Part shown: piece by piece, positions 9,357 to 16,212 of the stretch
How positions within the stretch are numbered: position 1 is the first letter of the stretch
Layout of the letters: every line of letters starts with the position of its first letter
NCBI RefSeq assembly: GCF_019052655.1
Contig: NZ_JAHQVB010000049.1
Span: forward strand, 1 to 16,266
From: Holdemanella porci
GTDB lineage: Bacteria > Bacillota_I > Bacilli_A > Erysipelotrichales > Erysipelotrichaceae
Direction of reading: 5' to 3'
Length of the DNA: 16,266 nucleotides
The notes under the pieces: model-generated
The model's database searches: none
Told to the model about the DNA's origin: nothing
The model's input: only the letters and a program-made list of their open reading frames with translations
Position numbers and translations under genes: made by a program

Positions 9357-10360
9357 AAAATTTGAATATTATTTTTTAAACATGTATCGACCATGTCTTC
9401 AGGCCATAAGCTTGCCTGGACTTCTCCGATATGTGCTTTTTTAAGTAGAAGCATACATAGTCTGGATTGACCGATTCCTCCCCCTAAAGTGTATGGTAAT
9501 TCTTTATTTAGAATGGCTTTATGGAAAGGTAATTCGCATCTTTCCAAACAGTTTTCTTTTTTCAATTGTTCTAATAATGTATCTTCATCCACTCGAATTC
9601 CCATAGAAGAGATTTCTAGAGCACTTTGTAGTGGTTCATACCAGAATAGGATATCTCCATTTAGTGTCCAGTCATCATAGTCTGGGGCTCGACCATCGTG
9701 TTTTTCATTGTTTGATAATTTATCACCAATTTGCATCACAAATACGCAACCATGTTCTTTTGTGATGGCATTTTCTCTTTCCTTTGCGTTCATATTTGGA
9801 TACATATCTAATAGTTCCTGAGTTGTGATAAAGAAAATTTCATCAGGTAAATGATTAACTGCCTGAGGGTATTTGTACCAAACTTCATGTTCCATATGCT
9901 TGATGACTTTAAAGATAGTACGTACATGTTGTACTAATGTTTCTTTTGTGCGTTCATTTTTAGAAATGATTTTTTCCCAATCCCATTGATCGACATAAGT
10001 AGAATGAATGTTATCTAATTCTTCATCTTTACGAATGGCATTCATATTTGTATATAAGCCTTCATGTAATTTAAAGCCATATTGCTTTAAAGCCATACGT
10101 TTCCATTTTGCTAAAGAGTGCACAACTTCCATTTGTTCACCAGGAAGTTCGTTCATGGTAAAAGATACGGGTTTTTCTGTACCATTTAAGTTGTCGTTTA
10201 AACCAGAACTTTGTGTAACATATAAGGGTGCTGAAATTCTTGATAAATTTAATTCTTTACCAAATTCATATTGAAATGTATCACGGATATATTTAATAGC
10301 TTCTTGTGTCTCTCTAACAGTTAATACTGGATCGTAGTTTTTAGGTATAATAAGTTTCAT
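9353..10360 (-). CDS. asnA: Aspartate--ammonia ligase (asparagine synthetase A)
   Basis: AsnA makes asparagine from aspartate, ammonia and ATP in the cytoplasm. The 335-residue length matches the family, whose fold resembles the catalytic core of class II aminoacyl-tRNA synthetases. Family landmarks are the start [38 protein letters not shown], the segment [20 protein letters not shown], the [12 protein letters not shown] block, and the motif-3-like [14 protein letters not shown] from residue 293 with Arg300. The ribosome binding site AAGGAG (10374-10369) is 8 nt before the ATG. The leader is only about 17 nt when the extended -10 promoter at 10392-10384 is used, which leaves no room for a T-box. 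Many Firmicutes control asparagine genes by T-box, so this copy must be regulated otherwise, perhaps through the inverted repeat at 10388-10428. Confidence 0.97.
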   Translation of the reverse strand: MKLIIPKNYDPVLTVRETQEAIKYIRDTFQYEFGKELNLSRISAPLYVTQSSGLNDNLNGTEKPVSFTMNELPGEQMEVVHSLAKWKRMALKQYGFKLHEGLYTNMNAIRKDEELDNIHSTYVDQWDWEKIISKNERTKETLVQHVRTIFKVIKHMEHEVWYKYPQAVNHLPDEIFFITTQELLDMYPNMNAKERENAITKEHGCVFVMQIGDKLSNNEKHDGRAPDYDDWTLNGDILFWYEPLQSALEISSMGIRVDEDTLLEQLKKENCLERCELPFHKAILNKELPYTLGGGIGQSRLCMLLLKKAHIGEVQASLWPEDMVDTCLKNNIQIL

Positions 10361-10383
10361 ACTTTCATCTCCTTAATGTAAGT

Positions 10384-10392
10384 ATTGTATCA
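10384..10392 (-). promoter_or_regulatory. Extended -10 promoter of asnA
   Basis: On the minus strand the sequence TGA-TACAAT (10392-10384) is an extended -10 element. A TTGAAA lies 19 bp upstream, a poorly spaced -35. Start of transcription is expected near 10377. Confidence 0.65.
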
Positions 10393-10428
10393 CAAAATAT
10401 GAAAAGATTTTCAATTTATTTTGTGATA
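10388..10428. repeat. 12-bp inverted repeat in the asnA/glycosyltransferase divergent promoter
   Basis: TATCACAAAATA (10388-10399) and TATTTTGTGATA (10417-10428) are perfect reverse complements with a 17-nt spacer. Each arm contains the TGA of an extended -10 promoter and overlaps the start of its -10 hexamer, so both divergent promoters carry the same 12-bp block. A bound regulator or polymerase competition could couple the two units. Confidence 0.65.
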
Positions 10429-10432
10429 AAAT
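10424..10432 (+). promoter_or_regulatory. Extended -10 promoter of the glycosyltransferase operon
   Basis: TGA-TAAAAT (10424-10432) is an extended -10 element without a recognisable -35 box. The expected start of transcription is at or within a base or two of 10439, which is the A of the first ATG, so the mRNA would be leaderless. Confidence 0.6.
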
Positions 10433-10438
10433 CATTTT

Positions 10439-11224
10439 ATGAATATTCTATTTTCAATTAACGCAAAATTCATAGATTTGACAAAGACATGTATACGTTC
10501 CATCATTCGGTTTGACAAAAATATTGATTTCTATATTTTGCATCATGACTTAAATCAAAAACACATGTATGATTTAAGACGTTCTTTTTTTGAATGTACT
10601 TTTCATTTTATAGAAGTAAAGGAAGAAGAATTTAAGGGGTTTCCTATTTCATCTCGATATCCTCTAGAAATTTATTATCGATTATTCGCTTCGGATTTGT
10701 TGCCTAAGACATTGGATCGAATTCTTTACTTGGATGTGGATATTGTTGTGATTCAAAGTTTAAGGGAATTGTATAACATGGATTTTGAAGGTAATTTTTA
10801 TATCGCTTCGAGTCATGTAAATGAGCGTATGACGCATTTAAATGCGAAAAGATTAGGGCTAAAAGAGGATGTACCATATATCAATACTGGGGTTTTGTTG
10901 ATGAATTTAGAATTATTGCGTAAACAATTAAATAAGCAAGATATTTTAAATTATGTGAATGCACATAAGAAAAATCTTGTACTTTTTGATCAAGATGTAT
11001 TGACGGCATTATATGGAGATAAGACAAAACTAGTAGATTCTCGTAAATATAATTTGAGTGAGAGAATGATGAATTTCTATAATCTAAGAAATCCAAGAAG
11101 TAGGATAGATCTTGATTGGGTGAAACAGAATAGTGTTATCATACATTATTGCGGAAGAATGAAGCCTTGGAAAGGTAAATATATAGGATGTTTAGATTGT
11201 TTTTATAGGGAGTTGGAAAAATGA
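10439..11224 (+). CDS. GT8-family glycosyltransferase
   Basis: This 261-residue protein belongs to glycosyltransferase family 8 (LgtC/GspA type), which transfers a sugar from a UDP-sugar with retention of configuration. Landmarks are the N-terminal beta strand MNILFSIN, the metal-binding DVD at 99-101 within YLDVDIVV, the NTGVLLMNL segment from residue 149, FDQDVLTALYGD, and the C-terminal HYCGRMKPW starting at His236. It has no signal peptide and should act in the cytoplasm or at the inner membrane face. Sugar and acceptor cannot be read from sequence. The start is fixed: an in-frame TAA at 10427-10429 excludes upstream starts, and a later start would remove the N-terminal strand. No SD precedes it, and the predicted transcription start coincides with the ATG. 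Its last codons overlap the next gene by 4 nt (ATGA), so the two are translationally coupled. Confidence 0.93.
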   Translation: MNILFSINAKFIDLTKTCIRSIIRFDKNIDFYILHHDLNQKHMYDLRRSFFECTFHFIEVKEEEFKGFPISSRYPLEIYYRLFASDLLPKTLDRILYLDVDIVVIQSLRELYNMDFEGNFYIASSHVNERMTHLNAKRLGLKEDVPYINTGVLLMNLELLRKQLNKQDILNYVNAHKKNLVLFDQDVLTALYGDKTKLVDSRKYNLSERMMNFYNLRNPRSRIDLDWVKQNSVIIHYCGRMKPWKGKYIGCLDCFYRELEK

Positions 11225-12579
11225 GAGATAGGTTTTCAAATCGTTTAGGATTTATTTTAATTAGCGCAGGATGCGCAATAGGAATTGGCAATGTTTGGCG
11301 CTTTCCATATATTGTAGGACAATATGGAGGTGCTGCATTTGTCTTGATATATTTATTTTTTCTAGTCATATTAGGATTGCCAGTTATGGTTATGGAGTAT
11401 TCGGTAGGACGTGCCAGTCAAAAAAGTGCAGCACTTTCTTTTGATGTATTAGAGCCAAAAGGAACAAAATGGCATTTTATGAAGTATGTGGCAATGGCAG
11501 GAAATTATATACTGATGATGTTTTATACTTCGGTTTGTGGATGGTTGTTTTATTATTTCTACAAAATGTTGATAGGGGATTTTAATGGATTAAATGTTGG
11601 GCAAATTAATAACGAATTTGGCTTAATGTTGTCAAATCCCTTGATTCAAGTAGGTATGATGTTTCTAGTTGTTTGTATTGGTTTTTTCATTTGTTCAAAA
11701 GGCTTGCAGAATGGTGTGGAAAAAGTATCAAAGTATATGATGTTGAGTTTATTGGCGTTGATGCTTGTGCTAGCTGTTCGTTCACTCATTTTGCCAGGGG
11801 CTATGGAGGGCGTAAAGTTTTACTTGTTGCCTGATTTTTCAAAGATGCAAAATGTATCGGATGTCGTATTCGCGGCCATGGGTCAAGCTTTCTTTACTTT
11901 GAGTTTAGGAATTGGTGCTATTGCGATATTTGGAAGTTACATTGATAAAGGTAAGAAGTTAACATCTGAGGCCATTACAGTTGTGTGTTTAGATACATTT
12001 GTTGCATTGGTTGCAGGCTTTATTGTGATTCCTTCTTGTTTTGCGTATAATGTGGATCCTGGGCAAGGGCCTGGATTGATTTTCCAAACATTACCTAATA
12101 TCTTTGTGAATATGCAGTTTGGAAATATTTGGGGTGCTTTGTTCTTTTTGTTTTTGAGTTTTGCCGCATTAACTACAATTATTGCGGTATTTGAAAATAT
12201 CATCACGATGACAATGGAATGGACAGGATGGTCTCATTCAAAAACAATCAAAGTAAGTTTTGTGCTTGTTTTTGTGTTATCTTTACCATGTGCATTAGGA
12301 TTTAATGTATTATCTTTTGTTCAACCTTTAGGTGCTGGTTCAACCATTCAAGATTTAGAAGATTTTATTGTATCGAATAATCTATTACCTTTAGGATCAC
12401 TTTGCTATGTATTGTTTTGTACATCTAAATATGGATGGGGATTTAAAAACTTCTTAAAGGAAGCTAATTGCGGAGAGGGAATTTCTTTTCCTAAACAAGT
12501 TGGTTTCTATGTTTCATATATCATTCCTGTCATTATTTTGGTAATATTTATACAGGGATATATCTCTAAATTTTTGTAG
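11221..12579 (+). CDS. Sodium-dependent amino acid transporter, NSS family
   Basis: This 452-residue membrane protein belongs to the neurotransmitter:sodium symporter family (LeuT, MhsT and Tyt1 relatives), which uses the sodium gradient to import amino acids. Helix 1 contains the broken-helix signature GIGNVWRFPY around residues 21-30; Asn24 corresponds to LeuT Asn27 at the first sodium site. Helix 6 contains QAFFTLSLGIGAIAIFGSY (222-240), the unwound substrate segment. Helix 8 has AALTTIIAVFE, where the Thr pair matches the second sodium site. The length and the hydrophobic C-terminal end fit the 11-helix bacterial subtype (as MhsT) rather than 12 helices. AGGGAG lies 8 nt before the ATG, which overlaps the preceding stop. 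The dehydrogenase follows after 11 nt. The substrate is unknown; a hydrophobic amino acid is plausible from family and context. Confidence 0.95.
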   Translation: MRDRFSNRLGFILISAGCAIGIGNVWRFPYIVGQYGGAAFVLIYLFFLVILGLPVMVMEYSVGRASQKSAALSFDVLEPKGTKWHFMKYVAMAGNYILMMFYTSVCGWLFYYFYKMLIGDFNGLNVGQINNEFGLMLSNPLIQVGMMFLVVCIGFFICSKGLQNGVEKVSKYMMLSLLALMLVLAVRSLILPGAMEGVKFYLLPDFSKMQNVSDVVFAAMGQAFFTLSLGIGAIAIFGSYIDKGKKLTSEAITVVCLDTFVALVAGFIVIPSCFAYNVDPGQGPGLIFQTLPNIFVNMQFGNIWGALFFLFLSFAALTTIIAVFENIITMTMEWTGWSHSKTIKVSFVLVFVLSLPCALGFNVLSFVQPLGAGSTIQDLEDFIVSNNLLPLGSLCYVLFCTSKYGWGFKNFLKEANCGEGISFPKQVGFYVSYIIPVIILVIFIQGYISKFL

Positions 12580-12590
12580 GAGGAGCCATT

Positions 12591-13532
12591 ATGATTAAAA
12601 AGAGAAAAGTAGTTATTGTTGGTGCAGGAAATGTAGGTGCAAGTACAGCTTTTTGCATGATCAATCAAGGGATTTGCGATGAAATTGTATTAATTGATAT
12701 GAATACAGAAAGGGCTAAAGGTGAAACATTAGATATGATTCATAGTATTGCCTTTATGAATCGTAATATGGAAATTAAATTAGGTGATTATACAGACTGC
12801 AAAGATGCAGATGTTTTGGTTATTACCGCAAGTGCTCCAATGGGCAAGGAAAACGATCGTTTAGTGGCTTTAAAATCAAGCTCTAAGATTGTTACAAGTA
12901 TTGTTTCGAGTGCTATAGAAAATGGATTTGATGGGTTTATTGTAGTTGTTTCAAATCCAGTCGATATTATGACTTATGTGGCTTATAAGGTTTCTGGTTT
13001 ACCAGCAAATCAAATCATTGGTTCAGGAACGTTATTAGATTCAGCTCGTTTACAATGTCATATTGCTGATTGTATTGATGTAGATCCAAAGAGTATTCAT
13101 GCTTATGTTTTAGGTGAACATGGGGATAGTGAAATGATTCCATGGAGTACAGTTCGTGTGGGTGGTAAAGACATTTACCAAATCATTAAAGATAATCCAA
13201 CACGCATGAATGAGGGGATGTTTGAAAGTATTCATGAAGCGGTAAAGAAAGATGGTTGGGAAATCTTCAATCGTAAAGGAAATACATGTTATGGTATTGC
13301 CGCAAGTACAACACGTATTGTTCGTGCATTGATGTTTAATGAATCCGTAGTACTTCCTATTTCTACGTATTTAGATGGTCAATATGGACAAGATGGTGTA
13401 TTCACAAGTGTACCGGCTATTTTAGATGCGACAGGTGTCAAAGAGGTTGTTGAGATTGAAATGACAAAAGGAGAAAAAGAGCAGTTTGATGCTTCTTGTA
13501 GTCATCTACAAAGTTTTTACAAGGAAGTTTAA
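12591..13532 (+). CDS. L-lactate dehydrogenase-family NAD-dependent L-2-hydroxyacid dehydrogenase
   Basis: This 313-residue enzyme of the LDH/MDH family interconverts a 2-oxo acid and an L-2-hydroxy acid with NAD(H). The Rossmann motif GAGNVG is at 11-16, and Asp36 selects NAD over NADP. Catalytic residues are all present: Arg90 (LDH Arg109), Asn122, Asp150 (Asp168), Arg153 (Arg171, binds carboxylate) and His177 (His195) in GEHGDSE. The residue deciding specificity, LDH 102, appears to be Met84: neither Gln (lactate dehydrogenase) nor Arg (malate dehydrogenase). Position 237 aligns with Gly222 rather than Ala. The active-site loop reads SAPMGKENDR instead of the usual GAxQKPGETR type. These features favour a bulkier, hydrophobic 2-oxo acid, as for L-2-hydroxyisocaproate dehydrogenase, so I do not assign ldh. 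A strong AGGAGG overlaps the preceding stop codon, and its own stop lies in the loop of the terminator. Confidence 0.9.
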   Translation: MIKKRKVVIVGAGNVGASTAFCMINQGICDEIVLIDMNTERAKGETLDMIHSIAFMNRNMEIKLGDYTDCKDADVLVITASAPMGKENDRLVALKSSSKIVTSIVSSAIENGFDGFIVVVSNPVDIMTYVAYKVSGLPANQIIGSGTLLDSARLQCHIADCIDVDPKSIHAYVLGEHGDSEMIPWSTVRVGGKDIYQIIKDNPTRMNEGMFESIHEAVKKDGWEIFNRKGNTCYGIAASTTRIVRALMFNESVVLPISTYLDGQYGQDGVFTSVPAILDATGVKEVVEIEMTKGEKEQFDASCSHLQSFYKEV

Positions 13533-13547
13533 GCTTCCTTTTCTTTT
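13521..13547 (+). terminator. Intrinsic terminator at the end of the dehydrogenase gene
   Basis: AAGGAAG (13521-13527) pairs with CTTCCTT (13534-13540), followed by TTCTTTT. The dehydrogenase stop codon TAA (13530-13532) lies in the loop, so a terminating ribosome would cover the 5' arm. The MATE gene begins 22 nt further on. Confidence 0.8.
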
Positions 13548-13569
13548 AGTGGTGTAGGAGGTGTTAGGG

Positions 13570-14904
13570 TTGGCACAAGGACAAAAGTTAATGACATCTG
13601 GATCGATTCCTAAGCAGATGGTTTTCTTTGCGTTACCTATTTTATTAGGAAATTTATTTCAGCAATTATACAATACTGTGGATTCCTTAATTGTTGGAAA
13701 CTTTTTGGGGAGTCAGGCACTTGCAGCGGTGAGTTCAAGTGGAAACATTATATTCTTGATGATTGGCTTCTTTAATGGGGTTGCGATTGGTGCAGGTGTA
13801 GTCATTTCGCGTTATTTTGGCGCAAGAGAAATAGAGCGTATGCAAAATGCGATTCATACAACGGTTGCGTTTGGATTGATTGTAAGTTTTATTATGACAC
13901 TTATTGGTGTTTTCTTTACACCTACATTGCTTCGTTGGATGGGAACTCCAGATAGTGTGATGGCAGCTTCGGTAACTTATTTTAAAATATATTTTTTAGG
14001 TTCTTTTGGATCGATAATGTATAACTTTTTTGTAGGAATATTGCAGGCTGTAGGAGATAGTAAGCATTCGTTATATTATTTGATTGTATCAAGTGTAGTG
14101 AATGTTGTCTTAGACTTATTCTTTATTGCGGTACTTAAGATGGGTGTTGGATCGGCTGCTTTAGCTACAATTATTTCGCAATATATTTCAGCGGGTCTTT
14201 GTCTCAATTTATTGTTGACGACAAAGGGAACGCATCGTATTGTTCCTTCTAAAGTGAAAATTCATAAAGAGCTTTTAGGTGAGATTTTGAAGTATGGTTT
14301 GCCAAGTGGATTTCAGAATTCAATTATTGGTCTAGCGAATGTTGTAGTTCAATCGAATATCAACTCTTTTGGCGATATGGCGATGGCTGGATGTGGAGCT
14401 TATTCTAAGATTGAAGGATTTGCGTTCTTGCCGATCACTAGCTTTACAATGGCGCTTACAACGTTTGTCGGACAGAATTTAGGGGCTCGCCAATATGATC
14501 GTGTTTTAAAGGGTGCTAAGTTTGGTATGATTTGCTCGATGACTTTGGCAGAAATTATTGGTGTAATCATCTTTGTTTTTGGTCCTCAGTTTGTTGCAGC
14601 CTTTGACGCAACACCCGAAGTTATTCATTTTGGTACTTTGCGTGGACAAACGAGTGCTTTCTTCTTTTGTTTATTAGCGTATTCACATTGTGTATCGGCT
14701 ATTTTAAGAGGGGCTGGGAAGTCAATGGTTCCAATGATTGTAATGATGGTTTGTTGGTGTTTTGTGCGTGTTACAGGTCTTACAATCATGGGGGCTTTAG
14801 TGCATAATATTTGGTGTGTATATTGGATTTATCCAATTACTTGGTCTTTATCAAGTATCACGTTCTTTATTTATTATCATAGGGTAGATTGGCTTCATGC
14901 ATAA
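13570..14904 (+). CDS. MATE-family efflux transporter
   Basis: This 444-residue multidrug and toxic compound extrusion protein has about 12 transmembrane helices in two similar halves. Such proteins export cationic or other drugs and metabolites using a sodium or proton gradient. Landmarks are the first-helix region ALPILLGNLFQQLYNTVDSLIVGNFLG, the loop VVISRYFGAREIERM, its second-half counterpart TFVGQNLGARQYDRV, and the GAGKSMVPM loop. The start is taken as TTG at 13570, because AGGAGG (13556-13561) is 8 nt upstream. A GTG at 13561 would overlap that SD sequence. It follows the dehydrogenase terminator with no space for a promoter, so low-level read-through or a promoter inside the upstream gene is likely. 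Substrate unknown. Confidence 0.93.
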   Translation: MAQGQKLMTSGSIPKQMVFFALPILLGNLFQQLYNTVDSLIVGNFLGSQALAAVSSSGNIIFLMIGFFNGVAIGAGVVISRYFGAREIERMQNAIHTTVAFGLIVSFIMTLIGVFFTPTLLRWMGTPDSVMAASVTYFKIYFLGSFGSIMYNFFVGILQAVGDSKHSLYYLIVSSVVNVVLDLFFIAVLKMGVGSAALATIISQYISAGLCLNLLLTTKGTHRIVPSKVKIHKELLGEILKYGLPSGFQNSIIGLANVVVQSNINSFGDMAMAGCGAYSKIEGFAFLPITSFTMALTTFVGQNLGARQYDRVLKGAKFGMICSMTLAEIIGVIIFVFGPQFVAAFDATPEVIHFGTLRGQTSAFFFCLLAYSHCVSAILRGAGKSMVPMIVMMVCWCFVRVTGLTIMGALVHNIWCVYWIYPITWSLSSITFFIYYHRVDWLHA

Positions 14905-14906
14905 AT

Positions 14907-14936
14907 TTGACAACTGAATTTAATAAGTGATAGACT
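14907..14936 (+). promoter_or_regulatory. Candidate promoter of the 69-residue gene
   Basis: TTGACA (14907-14912), starting 2 bases after the MATE stop codon, is followed after 18 bp by TAGACT (14931-14936). The start would fall at about 14943, very near the SD (GAGG, 14943-14946), so the leader is minimal. A small inverted repeat, ATAAGT/ACTTAT (14923-14928 and 14934-14939), overlaps the -10 box and could be an operator. Confidence 0.45.
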
Positions 14937-14955
14937 TATATCGAGGTAGATAGTT

Positions 14956-15165
14956 ATGAAATCAATGTTAGAAGAATTAAAAGATGTAAAAATAAAAAAA
15001 CACACAGTTACATCTATTGAATATGATTGCAAGTCTGAAGAAAAAGAGGACGCAGTATTTGATCAGGTTCATAATATTGTCACAAATCATTTAGATGACT
15101 TCACAAAAATCACTTTTGATGTGGAAGCGGATCACAAAGTAAAAGTAGAAATTAGTGAAAACTAG
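14956..15165 (+). CDS. Hypothetical small protein, 69 residues
   Basis: I do not recognise this family. It is a small, highly charged soluble protein with a Lys-rich start (MLEELKDVKIKKH), a central acidic stretch (KSEEKEDAVFDQVHNIV) and an alternating, strand-like C-terminus (KITFDVEADHKVKVEIS). The pattern suggests strand, helix, then two strands, as in small alpha/beta domains. There is one Cys and no membrane segment. GAGG lies 9 nt before the ATG. A candidate promoter precedes it and a strong terminator follows 3 nt after its stop, so it appears to be an independent single-gene unit, which supports it being real. Confidence 0.72.
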   Translation: MKSMLEELKDVKIKKHTVTSIEYDCKSEEKEDAVFDQVHNIVTNHLDDFTKITFDVEADHKVKVEISEN

Positions 15166-15168
15166 TTG

Positions 15169-15196
15169 GACCATTTTAAAAAATGGTCTTTTTTTT
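15169..15196 (+). terminator. Intrinsic terminator of the 69-residue gene
   Basis: GACCATTT (15169-15176) pairs with AAATGGTC (15181-15188) around a TAAA loop, followed by eight T residues (15189-15196). This is a textbook intrinsic terminator. Confidence 0.92.
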
Positions 15197-15226
15197 GTTT
15201 TTGTATAGTTTTGATAATTATATATT

Positions 15227-15235
15227 TGATACAAT
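15227..15235 (+). promoter_or_regulatory. Extended -10 promoter of the hydrolase gene
   Basis: TGA-TACAAT (15227-15235) is the same extended -10 sequence as the asnA promoter. No good -35 box is seen at standard spacing. Transcription would start near 15242, about 25 nt before the ATG at 15267, which rules out the in-frame upstream ATGs at 15183 and 15234. Confidence 0.55.
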
Positions 15236-15266
15236 GAGTACAAGAAAGATATGTAGGTACTATAAT

Positions 15267-16160
15267 ATGATAATTAAGAAAATAACATCAAAACAAGATG
15301 GGTTAAACTTAGAGATTGCGATTATGGAGTGCAAGAATCCAAAAGGAGTCGTACAGTTTTCGCATGGTATGGCCGAGCATAAAGAGCGTTATTTTGACTT
15401 TATGCGATATTTAAATGATCGTGGTTATGTTTGTGTGATTCATGATCATAGAGGTCATGGAAGTAGCGTGAAATCAAAAAATGATTATGGATATTTCTAC
15501 ACTGAAAATGCGGATTATATTGTGGAGGATTTATTCCAGGTTACGGAATATGTACGTGAAATGTATCCTGGATTAGAGATAACGTTATTTAGTCACAGTA
15601 TGGGGACTTTAGTGGCTCGTTGTTACTTAAAGAAATATGATGCATATATTGATCAACTGATTTTGTGTGGTCCACCTACTGAAAATTCGGCGGCAACTCT
15701 AGGTTTGGCATTGGCAAAAATAATAAAGCCTTTCTATAAGGAGAAGAAAGGAAATGGCTTATTGAATAAGATGGCTTTTGCAGGATATGAATCGGGTAAT
15801 CGTTGGTTGAGTAAATGTGTTGAGAATGTAGAGCAATATGAAGCAGATGAATTGTGTGGATTCTTATTTACAACGAATGGTTTTATTAACTTATTTCAAT
15901 TGATGATCAAAGCCTTTGATAAAAAAGGATGGAATGTCACTAATGAAAACTTACATATATTTATGATTGCAGGTCAAGAAGATCCGGTCATTCAGGGTAA
16001 GGATAAATTTGAACAATTGAAACAATTCTTAATGGGTGTTGGATATAAAAATGTATCTAGTAAATTATATCCGACTTTAAAACATGAAATCTTAAATGAA
16101 AAAGAGAATCAAATAATTTACGAGGATATATATGAATTTATAAAAAGTGCCAAGGATTAA
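15267..16160 (+). CDS. Alpha/beta hydrolase, monoacylglycerol lipase-like (lysophospholipase)
   Basis: This 297-residue serine hydrolase is of the Hydrolase_4 / monoacylglycerol-lipase type and probably cleaves ester bonds of monoacylglycerols or lysophospholipids. The oxyanion-hole segment is FSHGMAEHKERY (from about 31), followed by IHDHRGHGSS (about 58-67). The nucleophile elbow is SHSMG with Ser111. The catalytic acid is Asp239 in GQEDPV and the catalytic His is His273 in LKHEIL. The helical cap lies between about 140 and 220. There is no signal peptide when started at 15267. An open frame extends 28 codons upstream, but it runs through the preceding terminator T-tract and the promoter, and those codons look like non-coding sequence. 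The SD is weak (TAGG, 9 nt away). The stop codon lies in the centre of the following terminator palindrome. Confidence 0.92.
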   Translation: MIIKKITSKQDGLNLEIAIMECKNPKGVVQFSHGMAEHKERYFDFMRYLNDRGYVCVIHDHRGHGSSVKSKNDYGYFYTENADYIVEDLFQVTEYVREMYPGLEITLFSHSMGTLVARCYLKKYDAYIDQLILCGPPTENSAATLGLALAKIIKPFYKEKKGNGLLNKMAFAGYESGNRWLSKCVENVEQYEADELCGFLFTTNGFINLFQLMIKAFDKKGWNVTNENLHIFMIAGQEDPVIQGKDKFEQLKQFLMGVGYKNVSSKLYPTLKHEILNEKENQIIYEDIYEFIKSAKD

Positions 16161-16173
16161 TCCTTGGCATTTT
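16148..16173 (+). terminator. Terminator of the hydrolase gene
   Basis: Bases 16148-16169 form a perfect 22-bp palindrome (arms TGCCAAGGATT and AATCCTTGGCA), followed by TTTT. The stop codon TAA (16158-16160) lies at its centre. On the complement, a T run (16146-16142) follows the hairpin, so it may also stop leftward transcription. Confidence 0.85.
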
Positions 16174-16179
16174 AGATAC

Positions 16180-16209
16180 AAAAAAACTCGCGCTTGCGAG
16201 TAGTTTTTT
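16180..16209 (-). terminator. Terminator downstream of tRNA-Gly
   Basis: ACTCGC (16186-16191) and GCGAGT (16196-16201) form a GC-rich 6-bp stem with a 4-nt loop. An A run precedes it (a T run on the complement), suiting leftward termination 3' of the tRNA, and a T run (16204-16209) follows on the plus strand, so it can work in both directions. Confidence 0.8.
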
Positions 16210-16212
16210 ACA

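Noticed and set aside
10388..10428. Crp/FNR-type operator (TGTGA...TCACA)
   Set aside because: The half-sites are in the opposite order (TCACA...TGTGA) with the wrong spacing, so this is not the Crp/FNR arrangement.
10361..10438. T-box riboswitch controlling asnA
   Set aside because: The predicted leader is about 17 nt, far too short for a T-box.
15183..15266. Upstream in-frame ATGs extending the hydrolase (15183, 15234)
   Set aside because: They lie over the preceding terminator's T run and over the hydrolase promoter. The extra residues resemble translated T-rich non-coding DNA and are absent from the enzyme family core.
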